Notes: generated by a model not told the origin, from the sequence alone. 64,000 nucleotides of DNA from Streptomyces aquilus (GCF_003955715.1 NZ_CP034463.1:5890001-5954000); one strand, 5' to 3'; shown: positions 24,331 to 32,471, numbered from the stretch's first letter. Numbers and translations are program-made.

Positions 24331-24952
24331 ACTTCGGCGCCGAGACGGCCAGCCGCACCGCCAGCCCCGTGAACACCGTCCCGCTGAAGACGTTGAGCCC
24401 GCGCGCCACCCGCCGGCTCCGCCGCAGCAGCGCCGACAGCTTCCCGGAGAGCAGCCCGATCGAACCGTCCACCGCGAACCCCATCACCGTGATCGAGAGC
24501 CCGAGCACCAGGAACTGCTCCCACACATGACCCTTCTCGGGCGCCACGAACTGGGGCAGGAACGCCACGTTGAAGAGGATCACCTTGGGGTTCAGCAGAT
24601 TGGTCACGGCGCCCTGCCAGAACGCCCGCCGCATCCCCGGCCCGGCCGCCGTCCCCTCACCCGGCACCGAACGGTCCCGGAAGGCCTTCACTGCGAGGTA
24701 CAGCAGATAGGCCGCGCCCGCCCAGCGCAGCACGTGGTACAGCGTCGGCAGCGCCAGGAACAGCGCCGACAGGCCGAGCGCCGCGGCGACCGTGTGCACG
24801 AACATCGCGCAGGCCACCCCGAACGCCGCCATCACCCCCGTCGACGGCCCGCCCCGGCCACCCATCGCCACGATGAACATCATGTCGGGACCCGGAGTCA
24901 CACAGAGCGCGAAGGCGGCCACGAGGAAGGCCGCGTAGAGAGACATGTCCAT
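24329..24952 (-). CDS. LysE/RhtB-family amino-acid exporter
   Basis: 207 aa, about six membrane helices. The hallmark CVTPGPDMMFIVAMG is in the first loop, and VTNLLNPKVILFNVAFLPQFV is the conserved second half. Proteins of this family export amino acids such as lysine, threonine or homoserine lactone; the substrate is not evident. The start is taken at 24952; ATGs at 24955 and 24946 are also possible. It is divergent from the DUF2786 gene. Confidence 0.92.
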   Translation of the reverse strand: MDMSLYAAFLVAAFALCVTPGPDMMFIVAMGGRGGPSTGVMAAFGVACAMFVHTVAAALGLSALFLALPTLYHVLRWAGAAYLLYLAVKAFRDRSVPGEGTAAGPGMRRAFWQGAVTNLLNPKVILFNVAFLPQFVAPEKGHVWEQFLVLGLSITVMGFAVDGSIGLLSGKLSALLRRSRRVARGLNVFSGTVFTGLAVRLAVSAPK

Positions 24953-25020
24953 CATGCGGCCATGCTCGAAGCCCCCACCGCCCACGGCACCCGATTTTCG
25001 GGGAGTGAGACGATCGCCCC

Positions 25021-26157
25021 GTGACCAGCAGCAGTACGTCCAGCGGAGACACCCCCGGCACTCCGGGCACCGTCGACCGCGCCTTCGAGGCCGCCCTCTA
25101 CACCGACGCCGACTCCGCCCTCGACGCGGCCGCCTCCCTCCTCGCCGCCGACGCGAAGGCCGACGCCGAAGTCGAACGCCGGGGGCGGGAGTTCGTCGCG
25201 GCCGCCTGGCGCCGTGGCTGGCAGCCCGCCGACGTCGTACGACTGGTACGGCGCGAGCTGGACGACGTACACCTGCGCCTGCTGTCGGCGCTGATCCGCG
25301 CGCAGGCGCCCGACGACCGGGCGCGCGGCCCGCGCTGGGCCGCCCAGCTCGCCGAACTCCCCGCCGAACCCGCACCCCGCACCGACCGCTTCTCACACGC
25401 CACCGCGGTCCTGGAGCTGTACCGCCTGCTGCTGCGGCTGCCCACCCTCGAACCCCTGGACGAGCCCGTCACCCGGCACGCCTCCGCCGAGCCCCGGATG
25501 CTCACCCGGATCCGCGCGCTGCTCGCCAAGGCGGAGGCGACCGGCTACCCGGACGAGGCGGAGGCGCTCACCGCCAAGGCGCAGGAACTGATGGCCCGGC
25601 ACAGTGTCGACGAGGCGCTGCTGGATGCGCAGGCGCCCACGCATGACGCCCCCGGCGCCTGCCGGATCGGGGTCGAGCCGCCGTACGAGCAGGCCAAGGC
25701 GGTGCTGCTGGACGCGGTGGCGACGGCGAACCACTGCCGGGCCGTCTGGAACGAGGCGTTCGCGTTCTCCACGGTGGTCGGCTTCGGCCCCGACCTCGAC
25801 GCCGTCGAGCTGCTCTACACCTCGCTCCTGGTGCAGGCCACGACCGCCATGACGAAGGCGGAGGCCGCCCAGCGGGCCGGTGGCCGCAAGCGGACCAAGA
25901 CCTTCCGGCAGTCCTTCCTCGCGGCCTACGCCCACCGCGTCGGCGACCGGCTGCGCGCCGCCGCCGAGACCCAGGTCGGCGACGACCTGCTCCCGGTCCT
26001 CGCCACCCGCGAGGTCGCCGTCACCGACCGCGTGGACCGCATGTTCCCGCAGACCACCACGACCCGCCTGCGCGGAGTCACCGACGAGGCGGGCTGGGTG
26101 GAGGGCGCCGAGGCGGCCGACCGGGCGCAGGTGAAGTCCCGCAGGCCCCTGCGCTGA
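25021..26157 (+). CDS. DUF2786-domain protein
   Basis: 378 aa. The central DUF2786 signature is RIRALLAKAEATGYPDEAEA followed by LTAKAQELMARHSVDEALLD. A helical N-terminal domain (~30-120) and a C-terminal domain with RKRTKTFRQSFLAAYAHRVG follow the pattern of the family. A cytoplasmic protein of unknown function. GTG at 25021, with GGGAGTGAG upstream. Divergent from the LysE gene across a 68-bp spacer. Confidence 0.87.
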   Translation: MTSSSTSSGDTPGTPGTVDRAFEAALYTDADSALDAAASLLAADAKADAEVERRGREFVAAAWRRGWQPADVVRLVRRELDDVHLRLLSALIRAQAPDDRARGPRWAAQLAELPAEPAPRTDRFSHATAVLELYRLLLRLPTLEPLDEPVTRHASAEPRMLTRIRALLAKAEATGYPDEAEALTAKAQELMARHSVDEALLDAQAPTHDAPGACRIGVEPPYEQAKAVLLDAVATANHCRAVWNEAFAFSTVVGFGPDLDAVELLYTSLLVQATTAMTKAEAAQRAGGRKRTKTFRQSFLAAYAHRVGDRLRAAAETQVGDDLLPVLATREVAVTDRVDRMFPQTTTTRLRGVTDEAGWVEGAEAADRAQVKSRRPLR

Positions 26158-26163
26158 GCCGGG

Positions 26164-26700
26164 TCAGTCGCTGGACTCCTGGAATCCGGACACCGTCGCG
26201 TCCGGAGTCTGACTGTTCTTCTTCAGCGCGACATCGCCGTACGACCACTTGAAGGCGTGCGTCTTGGTGGACCCGGGCAGGGTGAAGTCCGCGCTCGTCA
26301 CGGCGAGGCTGCGGTCGCCGCCCTTCTCGCCCCGGACATAGGTGATGGTGAAGGAGATCGAGGCGTCCTTGGCCAGGCTCGTCTTCCTGGCCGTGGCGGC
26401 GGGGTCGGACTCCACCTTCGCCGTGGTGCCGCCGGCGGCGAGGCCCACACTGGGCAGGCCGTCCAGCGTGCACTTGGCGCCGCTCTTGTTGGTGATCGTC
26501 ACCGGCACGTTGCCGGTGTCACCGGCGGCCGGGGCGGCGTTGGCGGGGCCGACCCGCACGCCCATCTCGCCGATCGCGCAGGCACCGCCGGACTTGGCGG
26601 CGGCGGAGGCGCCGGTGTCCTTGCCGCCGTCGTCGTCGGAACAGCCGGTCAGCAGGAAGGCCGCGGCGAGGGTGGCGGCGGCGAGGGGGAGGGCGCGCAT
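26164..26700 (-). CDS. Secreted lipoprotein, DUF4232-like
   Basis: 178 aa. Signal peptide MRALPLAAATLAAAFLLTGC ends at a lipobox cysteine (LTGC), followed by an Asp/Gly-rich spacer and a beta-rich domain (VPVTITNKSGAKCTLDGLPS, with paired Cys in GACAIGE...AKCTLDG) that resembles DUF4232. Extracytoplasmic and lipid-anchored. The ATG at 26700 is preceded by AAGGA; the longer open frame would bury the signal peptide. Function unknown. Confidence 0.82.
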   Translation of the reverse strand: MRALPLAAATLAAAFLLTGCSDDDGGKDTGASAAAKSGGACAIGEMGVRVGPANAAPAAGDTGNVPVTITNKSGAKCTLDGLPSVGLAAGGTTAKVESDPAATARKTSLAKDASISFTITYVRGEKGGDRSLAVTSADFTLPGSTKTHAFKWSYGDVALKKNSQTPDATVSGFQESSD

Positions 26701-26794
26701 GGTGGGTCCTTGGATGCTCCGGGCGGCGCGGTGCCGCTGAGGCTCGTGCATGGATCATCACGCACGAGCCCGGGCAACGGTTGCCCGCCCCCGC

Positions 26795-26880
26795 CGAACA
26801 GCCTCTAGGTCCAGCCGCGTCGAACAGCCTCTACGTCAGCCCAAGCTCGCCGAACGGCCTCTACGTCAGCCCAGGCTCGC
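26795..26880 (-). repeat. 30-bp tandem duplication at the 3' end of the next gene
   Basis: CGAACAGCCTCTACGTCAGC and its next ten bases (26821-26850) recur at 26851-26880 with two mismatches; a partial third copy starts at 26795. The 26851 copy contains the stop codon (26866-26868, minus strand) and last codons of the lipoprotein gene. Confidence 0.85.
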
Positions 26881-27375
26881 CGTAGGCAGGCCCGACGGCA
26901 GCTTGCCGCCCTCGGACTTGGTGTACGTCTCCGCGCCGAGGCCGCCCTCCCACGTCACCTTGAGGGTGGTCTTGTCGACGGAGTCGACCATCCCGGTCGC
27001 CCGGTCCTTGCTGCCGTCCGTGCACTTGAGGTGGATCATCTGCATGCCGGACTCCTCGCCCGCGGTCCCGCTGCACACGGTCCCGCCGGTCGCGAACAGC
27101 CCCGCCTCGGTGCCGTTGACCATCAGGACGACGGCCTTGCCCTTGGCGGTGGTGAGCCAGCTGCCGGCGAGGTCACCGGAGGGGGCCGCGGAGCCGGAGG
27201 ACGAGGCCGGGCCGCTGACGGACGCGCTCACGCTCGGGGTGGCGTCGTCGGAGTCGGACCCGCCGTCCGAGCTGCACGCACCCAGCACGAGGGCGCCCGC
27301 CAGCGCCAGAGCCGCGGCCGCCGCGGTCCGCGAGAAGTTCCCTGAAGCCGAAGCCGAAGCCGAAGCCGAACCCAT
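26866..27375 (-). CDS. Secreted lipoprotein, family unknown
   Basis: 169 aa. The N terminus is a Ser/Ala repeat (MGSASASASASG) from a hexamer microsatellite, then a signal core ending at a lipobox (VLGAC), a Ser-rich spacer, and a beta-rich domain (GSWLTTAKGKAVVLMVNG, VDSVDKTTLKVTWEGGL). Two further cysteines may form a disulfide. ATG at 27375. It could start later, since the repeat precedes the hydrophobic core. It is transcribed in the same direction as the DUF4232-like gene. Confidence 0.82.
   Translation of the reverse strand: MGSASASASASGNFSRTAAAAALALAGALVLGACSSDGGSDSDDATPSVSASVSGPASSSGSAAPSGDLAGSWLTTAKGKAVVLMVNGTEAGLFATGGTVCSGTAGEESGMQMIHLKCTDGSKDRATGMVDSVDKTTLKVTWEGGLGAETYTKSEGGKLPSGLPTASLG
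27344..27367 (-). repeat. Hexamer microsatellite just after a start codon
   Basis: Four perfect copies of GAAGCC (plus strand) encode Ser-Ala repeats at residues 3-10 of the lipoprotein. The unit is 6 bp, so copy changes would keep the frame and alter only the n-region of the signal peptide. Confidence 0.9.
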
Positions 27376-27437
27376 GAAAGCTCCCTAGCGGATGGCAGGC
27401 GACGCCCCGACACCGGCGACGCTACGACCGCAGCAAG

Positions 27438-27743
27438 CTACCAGGACGACTTGCGGACCCCCGGAAGGTACCCGGCATGCGCCTGCTCCCGCAGGCTCAC
27501 CCGGGACAGGCCGAAGGCCCGGAAGTAGCCGCGCGGCCGGCCGTCCACCTGGTCGCGGTTGCGCACCCGGGTGGCGCTGGCGTCCCGCGGCTGCCTGCCC
27601 AACTCCCGCTGGGCCGCGAGACGTTCGGCATCCGTCGAGGACGGCCGCCGGATGATCTCCTTCAGCTCGGCACGTCGCTCGGCGTACCGGGCGACGATCT
27701 CCTGCCGCTTCCCGTTCTTCGCGATCTTGCTCTTCTTGGCCAT
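27438..27743 (-). CDS. rpsN: 30S ribosomal protein S14, cysteine-free form
   Basis: 101 aa, long (zinc-independent) S14: [20 protein letters not shown] at the start and [20 protein letters not shown], then KSSW at the end. The CxxC motifs of the short zinc form are absent. Its ATG shares a base with the stop of the L28 gene (TGATG), so the two are coupled. In Streptomyces such paralogues are made under zinc limitation so that zinc can be released from the standard proteins. Confidence 0.96.
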   Translation of the reverse strand: MAKKSKIAKNGKRQEIVARYAERRAELKEIIRRPSSTDAERLAAQRELGRQPRDASATRVRNRDQVDGRPRGYFRAFGLSRVSLREQAHAGYLPGVRKSSW

Positions 27744-27979
27744 CAGATCCTCACTCCCCGCGCGCGGATGCGCGCCACGGCCGCCTCGACGCCGATCGTG
27801 TCGACGGTCTTGATCCCCTTCGCGCTCAGCCGCAGCCGGACGTGGCGGCCCTCGCTGGGCAGCCAGTACCGCTTGGACTGGATGTTGGGGTCGAAGCGGC
27901 GCGAGGTGCGCCGGTGGGAGTGGGAGATGCGGTTGCCGAAGCCGGGCCGGGCGCCGGTCAGCATGCAGTGGGCGGACAC
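27743..27979 (-). CDS. rpmB: 50S ribosomal protein L28, zinc-free paralogue
   Basis: 78 aa: [20 protein letters not shown], the conserved [19 protein letters not shown], and [20 protein letters not shown]. Only one cysteine remains, so no four-Cys zinc site can form. GTG at 27979 follows AGAGGTG; the open frame upstream runs into the opposite-strand rpmG promoter and is not used. First gene of the leftward operon. Confidence 0.95.
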   Translation of the reverse strand: MSAHCMLTGARPGFGNRISHSHRRTSRRFDPNIQSKRYWLPSEGRHVRLRLSAKGIKTVDTIGVEAAVARIRARGVRI

Positions 27980-28013
27980 GGGTGACGCACCTCTCTCGAA
28001 GCAGTTGTGTAAA

Positions 28014-28028
28014 TGGAATTCATTTTCA
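28014..28028 (+). promoter_or_regulatory. Zur-like operator between divergent ribosomal operons
   Basis: TGGAATTCATTTTCA is a 7-1-7 imperfect palindrome (5 of 7 pairs), AT-rich against the GC-rich background, resembling actinobacterial Zur boxes. It sits directly before a TAAGAT -10 element (28030-28035), which would start transcription at the rpmG ATG. It faces two operons of zinc-free ribosomal proteins, the known target of Zur. Confidence 0.75.
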
Positions 28029-28042
28029 GTAAGATACACGGC

Positions 28043-28207
28043 ATGGCTCGCAACGAACTCCGCCCGGTCATCAAGCTCCGGTCCACGGCCGGGACCGGCT
28101 TCACCTATGTCACCCGCAAGAACCGCCGCAACGACCCGGACCGCATGACCCTGCGCAAGTACGACCCGGTCGTCGGCCGCCACGTCGACTTCCGAGAGGA
28201 GCGCTGA
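28043..28207 (+). CDS. rpmG: 50S ribosomal protein L33, zinc-free paralogue
   Basis: 54 aa: [20 protein letters not shown], then [20 protein letters not shown]. No cysteine is present, whereas zinc L33 carries two CxxC pairs. The ATG at 28043 has no ribosome site and falls at the predicted transcript start, so a leaderless message is likely. L31 follows after 8 bp. Confidence 0.95.
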   Translation: MARNELRPVIKLRSTAGTGFTYVTRKNRRNDPDRMTLRKYDPVVGRHVDFREER

Positions 28208-28215
28208 CCGCCACC

Positions 28216-28473
28216 ATGCGCAAGGACATCCATCCGGCGTACGGTCCCGTCGTCTTCCGGGACCGCGCCGCGAACCACGCCTTCCTCACCCGCTCGACGA
28301 TGACGAGCGAGAAGACGGTCGAGTGGGAGGACGGCAACACCTACCCGGTCGTGGACGTCGAGATCTCGAACGTCAGCCACCCCTTCTACACCGGCACCGC
28401 GCGCGTCCTGGACACTGCGGGCCGCGTGGAGCGCTTCGAGCGGCGCTACGGCCGGTCGGGGGAGCGGGGCTGA
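28216..28473 (+). CDS. rpmE: 50S ribosomal protein L31 type B, zinc-free
   Basis: 85 aa: [20 protein letters not shown], then [20 protein letters not shown] and [20 protein letters not shown]. This is the type B form without the CxxC pair. Its stop overlaps the next start (TGATG). Made when zinc is scarce. Confidence 0.95.
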   Translation: MRKDIHPAYGPVVFRDRAANHAFLTRSTMTSEKTVEWEDGNTYPVVDVEISNVSHPFYTGTARVLDTAGRVERFERRYGRSGERG

Positions 28474-29639
28474 TGCTCTCGGTCGTGATCGTCGGCGGGC
28501 TGCACGCCGACGCCCGTAAGGCGGCCGTCGATCGGCTCCTCGCCGACGTGCCCGGCAGCGTCGTACTCCACCACGACCTGGCGACGGCCGCGGCGGGCAC
28601 CGTCGTGCGGACCGTGCGCGACGGCTCCGGCCTGCTGTCCGCCGGGGAGACGCCCCTGGTCAACGACTGTGCGTGCTGTGCGCTGCGTGAAGACCTGGTG
28701 CCCGAGCTGCGGCGCCTCGCGGACGACGGGACGACGCGGCTCGCGATCGTCGAACTGTGGGACTCCGTCGAGCCCAAGGCCATGGCGGAGGTGGTGACCG
28801 CCGGCGGCCTCATGGTCACCGGTGTGATCACCGCGGTCGACCCGGCGCTGGTCCTGCCCTACCTCGGCAACGGCGACGACCTCGCCGAGCGCGGCCTCGC
28901 CGCGGCCGCGACCGACCAGCGCACGGTCGCCGACACCTTCGCCCGCCAGCTGGAGTACGCCCCCGTCCTCGCCGTGACCGACTCGGAGGAGGCCGACGAC
29001 GAGGACCGGGAGCTGCTGACCCAACTCCACCCGACGGCCCGCCAGGTCCCGATCGGCCCCGGTGACCCGGCGGGCGCGGCCGACGCCACGGCGTCCGCGC
29101 GATCGCCGCTGGCGCGGGCCGCCCTCGCCGGTTTCGACGTCGAGGCCGCCGCCGCGGCCCAGCACCCCGCCTGCGCCCTGTTGCCCGCCGAGGCCGACGC
29201 GCACGGCGTCTCCACGCTCGTATGGCACCGGGACCGGCCCTTCCACCCGGAGCGGCTGTACGAGGCGCTGGAGGACATCACCTGTGCCGCCGCCCGCAGC
29301 CGGGGCCGGTTCTGGCTCGCGGACCGGCCGGACACCTTGCTGCACTGGGACGCGGCCGGGGGCGCGCTGTGCGTGGAGAGCGTCGGGCCCTGGCTCGCCT
29401 CCCTCCCCGACGCGGCCTGGGACATGGTCCCGCCGGTGCGTCGCGCCGCCGCCGCGCTGGACTGGCACCCCGAGCACGGCGACTGCTGCCAGCACCTCGT
29501 GTTCACGTCCCCCGCCCTCGACCGCGACGGACTCGAACGGCTGCTGGAGTCCTGCCTGTTGACCGACGCCGAGTACGCCGCGGGCCGCAGCGCCTGGAAG
29601 CAGTTGCCGCCCGCCTTCGACACCCTCCTGGAGGTCTGA
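28473..29639 (+). CDS. COG0523 (CobW/ZNG-type) protein with a degenerate P-loop
   Basis: 388 aa. COG0523 proteins are GTPases that deliver metals, and zinc-responsive members sit in Zur regulons. Here the metal-binding CxCC is intact ([13 protein letters not shown], Cys66/68/69), and the C-terminal domain is present ([20 protein letters not shown], then GDCCQHLVF). The N terminus [20 protein letters not shown] occupies the P-loop position but lacks the G-K-T/S residues. It may act as a non-hydrolysing metal carrier or partner. Start and stop overlap both neighbours. Confidence 0.9.
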   Translation: MLSVVIVGGLHADARKAAVDRLLADVPGSVVLHHDLATAAAGTVVRTVRDGSGLLSAGETPLVNDCACCALREDLVPELRRLADDGTTRLAIVELWDSVEPKAMAEVVTAGGLMVTGVITAVDPALVLPYLGNGDDLAERGLAAAATDQRTVADTFARQLEYAPVLAVTDSEEADDEDRELLTQLHPTARQVPIGPGDPAGAADATASARSPLARAALAGFDVEAAAAAQHPACALLPAEADAHGVSTLVWHRDRPFHPERLYEALEDITCAAARSRGRFWLADRPDTLLHWDAAGGALCVESVGPWLASLPDAAWDMVPPVRRAAAALDWHPEHGDCCQHLVFTSPALDRDGLERLLESCLLTDAEYAAGRSAWKQLPPAFDTLLEV

Positions 29640-29875
29640 TGCCTCGTAAGAGCGACCGCAAGCCCCTCAAGTCCCGGCCCAACCCGCTGGACGCCGCCGG
29701 GGTCACCTACATCGACTACAAGGACACCGACCTGCTGCGGAAGTTCATCTCCGACCGCGGCAAGATCCGCAGCCGCCGCGTCACCCGCGTCACGGCCCAG
29801 CAGCAGCGACAGCTGGCCCGCGCCGTCAAGAACGCGAGGGAGATGGCGCTGCTGCCGTACTCCAGCGCCAAGTGA
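29639..29875 (+). CDS. rpsR: 30S ribosomal protein S18, zinc-free paralogue
   Basis: 78 aa: [20 protein letters not shown], then [20 protein letters not shown] and [20 protein letters not shown]. No cysteine. ATG at 29639 overlaps the COG0523 stop (TGATG). Last gene of the rightward zinc-sparing operon. Confidence 0.95.
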   Translation: MPRKSDRKPLKSRPNPLDAAGVTYIDYKDTDLLRKFISDRGKIRSRRVTRVTAQQQRQLARAVKNAREMALLPYSSAK

Positions 29876-29915
29876 GCGGCTACAGGTGTACCAACGCCAC
29901 GCCAGGTGAGCACCC

Positions 29916-29964
29916 ATAGGTAGGCGATTCCCTACGTTTGACGCGTAGGGAATCGCCTACCTAT
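29916..29964 (+). promoter_or_regulatory. Large operator: 21-bp perfect inverted repeat
   Basis: Arms 29916-29936 and 29944-29964 are perfect inverted copies with a 7-bp centre. Each arm contains the smaller palindrome TAGG-N6-CCTA (29921-29934 and 29946-29959), so two regulator dimers could bind. It ends 1 bp before the ATG at 29966. The encoded ArsR protein two genes on is the obvious candidate. Confidence 0.85.
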
Positions 29965-29965
29965 C

Positions 29966-30349
29966 ATGGCCCACATGACCATCACCCACGCCTCCTTCGT
30001 CACCCTCCCCGTCTCCGACCAGGACCGCGCCCTGCGCTTCTACACCGACGTCCTCGGCATGACGGTCGCCGTCGACCGGGACATGCCCCAGGGCCGCTGG
30101 CTCCAGGTCGCCCCCGAGGGCGCGCAGACCGTCTTCACGCTCTCCGGCCCCGGGATGGGCGGCTTCGAGCCCGGTTCGGCCCGGGGGATCATGTTGGTGA
30201 CGACCGATGTCGACGCCGACTGCGCGCGCCTCGCCGAGGCCGGCGTGTCCGTGCAGGGCCCTGACGAGCTCCCCTGGGGCCGGATGGCCGCCTTCACGGA
30301 CCCCGACGGCAACGGTCTGATGCTGCTGACGGAGAAGGAAGGCTTCTGA
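29966..30349 (+). CDS. VOC (glyoxalase/bleomycin resistance) protein
   Basis: 127 aa: one VOC module with FVTLPVSDQDRALRFYTDVL at the start and FTDPDGNGLMLLTEKEGF at the end. VOC proteins are metal enzymes or antibiotic-binding proteins; which one this is cannot be told. The ATG at 29966 is taken, though ATG 29975 is also possible. It is directly under the palindromic operator and shares a transcript with ArsR and SRPBCC genes. Confidence 0.88.
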   Translation: MAHMTITHASFVTLPVSDQDRALRFYTDVLGMTVAVDRDMPQGRWLQVAPEGAQTVFTLSGPGMGGFEPGSARGIMLVTTDVDADCARLAEAGVSVQGPDELPWGRMAAFTDPDGNGLMLLTEKEGF

Positions 30350-30356
30350 CCTCGCC

Positions 30357-30707
30357 ATGAACGGGACGGGTACCGCCGCCGCGAACGACCGCGTCTTCGC
30401 CGCGCTCGCCAACTCCGTGCGCCGCGAGGTGCTGCGGCTCCTGCGCGACGGCGGCCCGCAGCCCGTGCAGGCCCTCGCCGCCCACTTCGACATGGCCCGC
30501 CCGAGCCTCTCCGAGCACCTCAAGGTGCTGCGTGACGCCGGCCTCGTCTCCGAGCAGCGCTCCGGCCGGCAGCGCATCTACCGCCTGGAGGCGGCCCCGC
30601 TCGCCGAGGTGCAGGACTGGCTCCACCCGTACGAGCGGTTCTGGCGCGACCGGCTGAAGGGGTTGGGCGAACTGCTCGACCGCATGCCCGACGATGACGC
30701 GACATGA
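30357..30707 (+). CDS. ArsR-family repressor
   Basis: 116 aa winged helix: VFAALANSVRREVLRLLRDG, then MARPSLSEHLKVLRDAGLVS (recognition helix) and RQRIYRLEAAPLAEVQDWL. No metal-binding ELCVCD motif, so the ligand is not a classical ArsR metal. Such ArsR/SRPBCC pairs are common in actinomycetes. It overlaps the next gene (ATGA). It probably binds the repeat at 29916-29964. Confidence 0.9.
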   Translation: MNGTGTAAANDRVFAALANSVRREVLRLLRDGGPQPVQALAAHFDMARPSLSEHLKVLRDAGLVSEQRSGRQRIYRLEAAPLAEVQDWLHPYERFWRDRLKGLGELLDRMPDDDAT

Positions 30708-31165
30708 ACGCCACCCCTGACGACGACCTCACCGTCATCCGCGTCGACCAGTTCTTCCCGCACCCGCCCGCCAAGGTGTGGCGCGCCCTCACCGAGCCCG
30801 AGTTGCTCGTGCAGTGGCAGATGCAAGGAACCGAGGCGTTCCGTCTGGAGGTCGGTCACCGGTACACGATGACCTCCGTGCCGCGGCCCAACACCAACTT
30901 CTCCGGCACCGTCGACGTGGAGGTTCTCGGTTTTCAGCCGGAACGGATGCTGAGCGTCCGCTGGACCGACACCGATCCTGCCAACTCCGCCGACTGGACC
31001 ATCACGTGGAGGTTGGAACAGGAAGGGCGTGGAACGCGTCTCTTTCTAGTACACGAGGGATTCGACCCGGACGACCCCGCACAGCTGATGGCCCGGACGA
31101 TCATGGACGGGGGCTGGAGATCGCATGTGATGCGCGCTCTGGGGGATGCGCTGGAACGGATGTAG
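30704..31165 (+). CDS. SRPBCC/AHSA1-family protein
   Basis: 153 aa: FPHPPAKVWRALTEPELLVQ is the AHSA1/START opening; MLSVRWTDTDPANSADWTIT and FLVHEGFDPDDP form the rest of the ligand cavity, closed by the last helix. Such proteins bind a hydrophobic ligand. Coupled to the ArsR gene (ATGA), and it may modulate that regulator's ligand. Confidence 0.9.
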   Translation: MNATPDDDLTVIRVDQFFPHPPAKVWRALTEPELLVQWQMQGTEAFRLEVGHRYTMTSVPRPNTNFSGTVDVEVLGFQPERMLSVRWTDTDPANSADWTITWRLEQEGRGTRLFLVHEGFDPDDPAQLMARTIMDGGWRSHVMRALGDALERM

Positions 31166-31205
31166 CACCACGTACGTCACATCTGTAACCACGGGAACAC
31201 CCCGC

Positions 31206-31252
31206 GTGCACGTGCATCTGCTCATGCATCTGCACGTGAACAGAGCTATGAT
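31206..31252 (+). promoter_or_regulatory. Operator words and -10 box of the DUF397 gene
   Basis: GTGCACGTGCATCTG (31206-31220) and GCATCTGCACGTG (31226-31238) precede TATGAT (31247-31252), a good -10 hexamer. The word GCATCTGCAC/GTGCAGATGC recurs at 32246-32279 upstream of the ATPase gene in the same triad. No strong -35 box is seen, as expected for an activated promoter. Confidence 0.6.
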
Positions 31253-31314
31253 CCGGACCAGTTGACCTTTGCATCAATTGGCCCCAAGGCCACCGCAGCA
31301 CCGGGGAGCGACCT

Positions 31315-31575
31315 GTGGACCACGACGTGTACAACGGCATGGACGTGTACAACGGCATGGCGGCCACGGACCTGAGCGGGGTGGCCTGGCAGAAGAGCAG
31401 GCACAGCAACTCGCAGGGTTCCTGTGTCGAGTTCGCGCGGCTGCCCGACGGCGGCGTGGCCATGCGCAACTCGCGCTTCCCGGACGGTCCGGCGCTCGTC
31501 TACACGCGCGCGGAGATCGAGGCGATGCTCCTCGGCGTCAAGGACGGCGAGTTCGACCACCTGATAGCCGGTTGA
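31315..31575 (+). CDS. DUF397 regulator-associated protein
   Basis: 86 aa. After an 18-bp duplication (DVYNGM twice, bases 31324-31359) the DUF397 core follows: WQKSRHSNSQGSCVEFARLP, then VAMRNSRFPDGPALVYTRAE. DUF397 proteins are encoded next to XRE/DUF5753 regulators, as here, and some control Streptomyces development or antibiotics. GTG at 31315 after GGGGAG. Confidence 0.92.
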   Translation: MDHDVYNGMDVYNGMAATDLSGVAWQKSRHSNSQGSCVEFARLPDGGVAMRNSRFPDGPALVYTRAEIEAMLLGVKDGEFDHLIAG

Positions 31576-31667
31576 GGGCGGCGGCCGCCCCGGTCAACCC
31601 GGGGTGACCGGCTCACTACCTGCGGTGACGCGCGTAGAACCGCGGCGTCGAAAAACGCCGCGGAGCC

Positions 31668-32174
31668 TCACTCGGCGGACTCCCGCGGCTGGAGCAGGAA
31701 CAGGGCCCAGACGACCTTGCCGTTGAGGGTGCCGGCCAACGGGTGCCAGCCCCAGCTGTCGGCGAAGGAGTCGACGAGGAACAGGCCGCGGCCGGATTCC
31801 GCCGAGAAGTCGTCCGAATCGCGCGCCACCGGGTTGTCGTGGCTGGGATCGCGCACCGCGCACACCAACCGGTCCGTCCAGCGCATCAGATGCAGCCGCA
31901 CCGGCGGGATCTGTGCGGGGGTGTGGCCGTCGCCGGCCGGCAGTCCGTGCCGCAGGGCGTTGGTGACCAGTTCGGAGACCACCAGACAGACGTCGTCGAA
32001 ACGGTCGCCGATGTCCCACTGGTCGAGCGTTCTGCGGGTGAACTGCCGTGCCTCGCGCACCGCTTCGTAGCGGGCGGGCAGCGCACAGGAGGCGGCGTTG
32101 GACACGGCCGCGGGATCCAGCGGCGGAAGGCCCTGCCGTAACGGCTCGAGCATGGTCGATCCATTCATCCCCAT
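31668..32174 (-). CDS. RsbW-like ATPase (anti-sigma-factor type)
   Basis: 168 aa. HATPase fold: N box FDDVCLVVSELVTNALRHG, G1 VRDPSHDNP, G2 ESGRGLFLVDSFADSWGW. Such kinases phosphorylate STAS proteins or bind sigma factors; in Streptomyces they also occur in triads with DUF397 and XRE proteins, as here. ATG at 32174 is preferred over a longer frame because the upstream part is the operator-rich spacer; GGGAG lies upstream. The minus-strand promoter region carries the shared GTGCAGATGCA words. Confidence 0.88.
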   Translation of the reverse strand: MGMNGSTMLEPLRQGLPPLDPAAVSNAASCALPARYEAVREARQFTRRTLDQWDIGDRFDDVCLVVSELVTNALRHGLPAGDGHTPAQIPPVRLHLMRWTDRLVCAVRDPSHDNPVARDSDDFSAESGRGLFLVDSFADSWGWHPLAGTLNGKVVWALFLLQPRESAE

Positions 32175-32245
32175 GCGAGGCACTCCCGGGAACTCGCGGT
32201 CGTTGCGATGCAGCGGTTGCGCGGGACCATGGTTTCGGATGTGTG

Positions 32246-32279
32246 GTGCAGATGCAAGGTGCAGATGCACGTGCACGTG
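32246..32279 (-). promoter_or_regulatory. Operator words upstream of the ATPase gene
   Basis: GTGCAGATGCA occurs at 32246-32256 and 32259-32269, 13 bp apart, and continues as CGTGCACGTG to 32279. The same words, inverted, precede the DUF397 gene. They lie 72-105 bp before the ATPase start. A related TGCACGTGCA is inside the XRE gene near 32863. Confidence 0.6.
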
Positions 32280-32471
32280 ACCGAATTGGATGGTGCCGTA
32301 CCGCTTGTTGGGCATTTTTTCCGCCAACTTCCTCCTCTCTCTTGCCTTCTCGCGGCCACCTCCTGTGTGGAATCTTTGGCTTCTTTCCATCTCTGTAATC
32401 GGACGAGTACAGCTCGAAGTGTTTTAGTGGCAGACTTCGGCCCCTGAAGACGGTTGGGGAGGCTGGCGAAC

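Noticed and set aside
24329..25396. 355-codon form of the LysE protein
   Set aside because: The extra N-terminal ~148 residues are Arg-rich and overlap the divergent DUF2786 gene; LysE proteins are ~205 aa.
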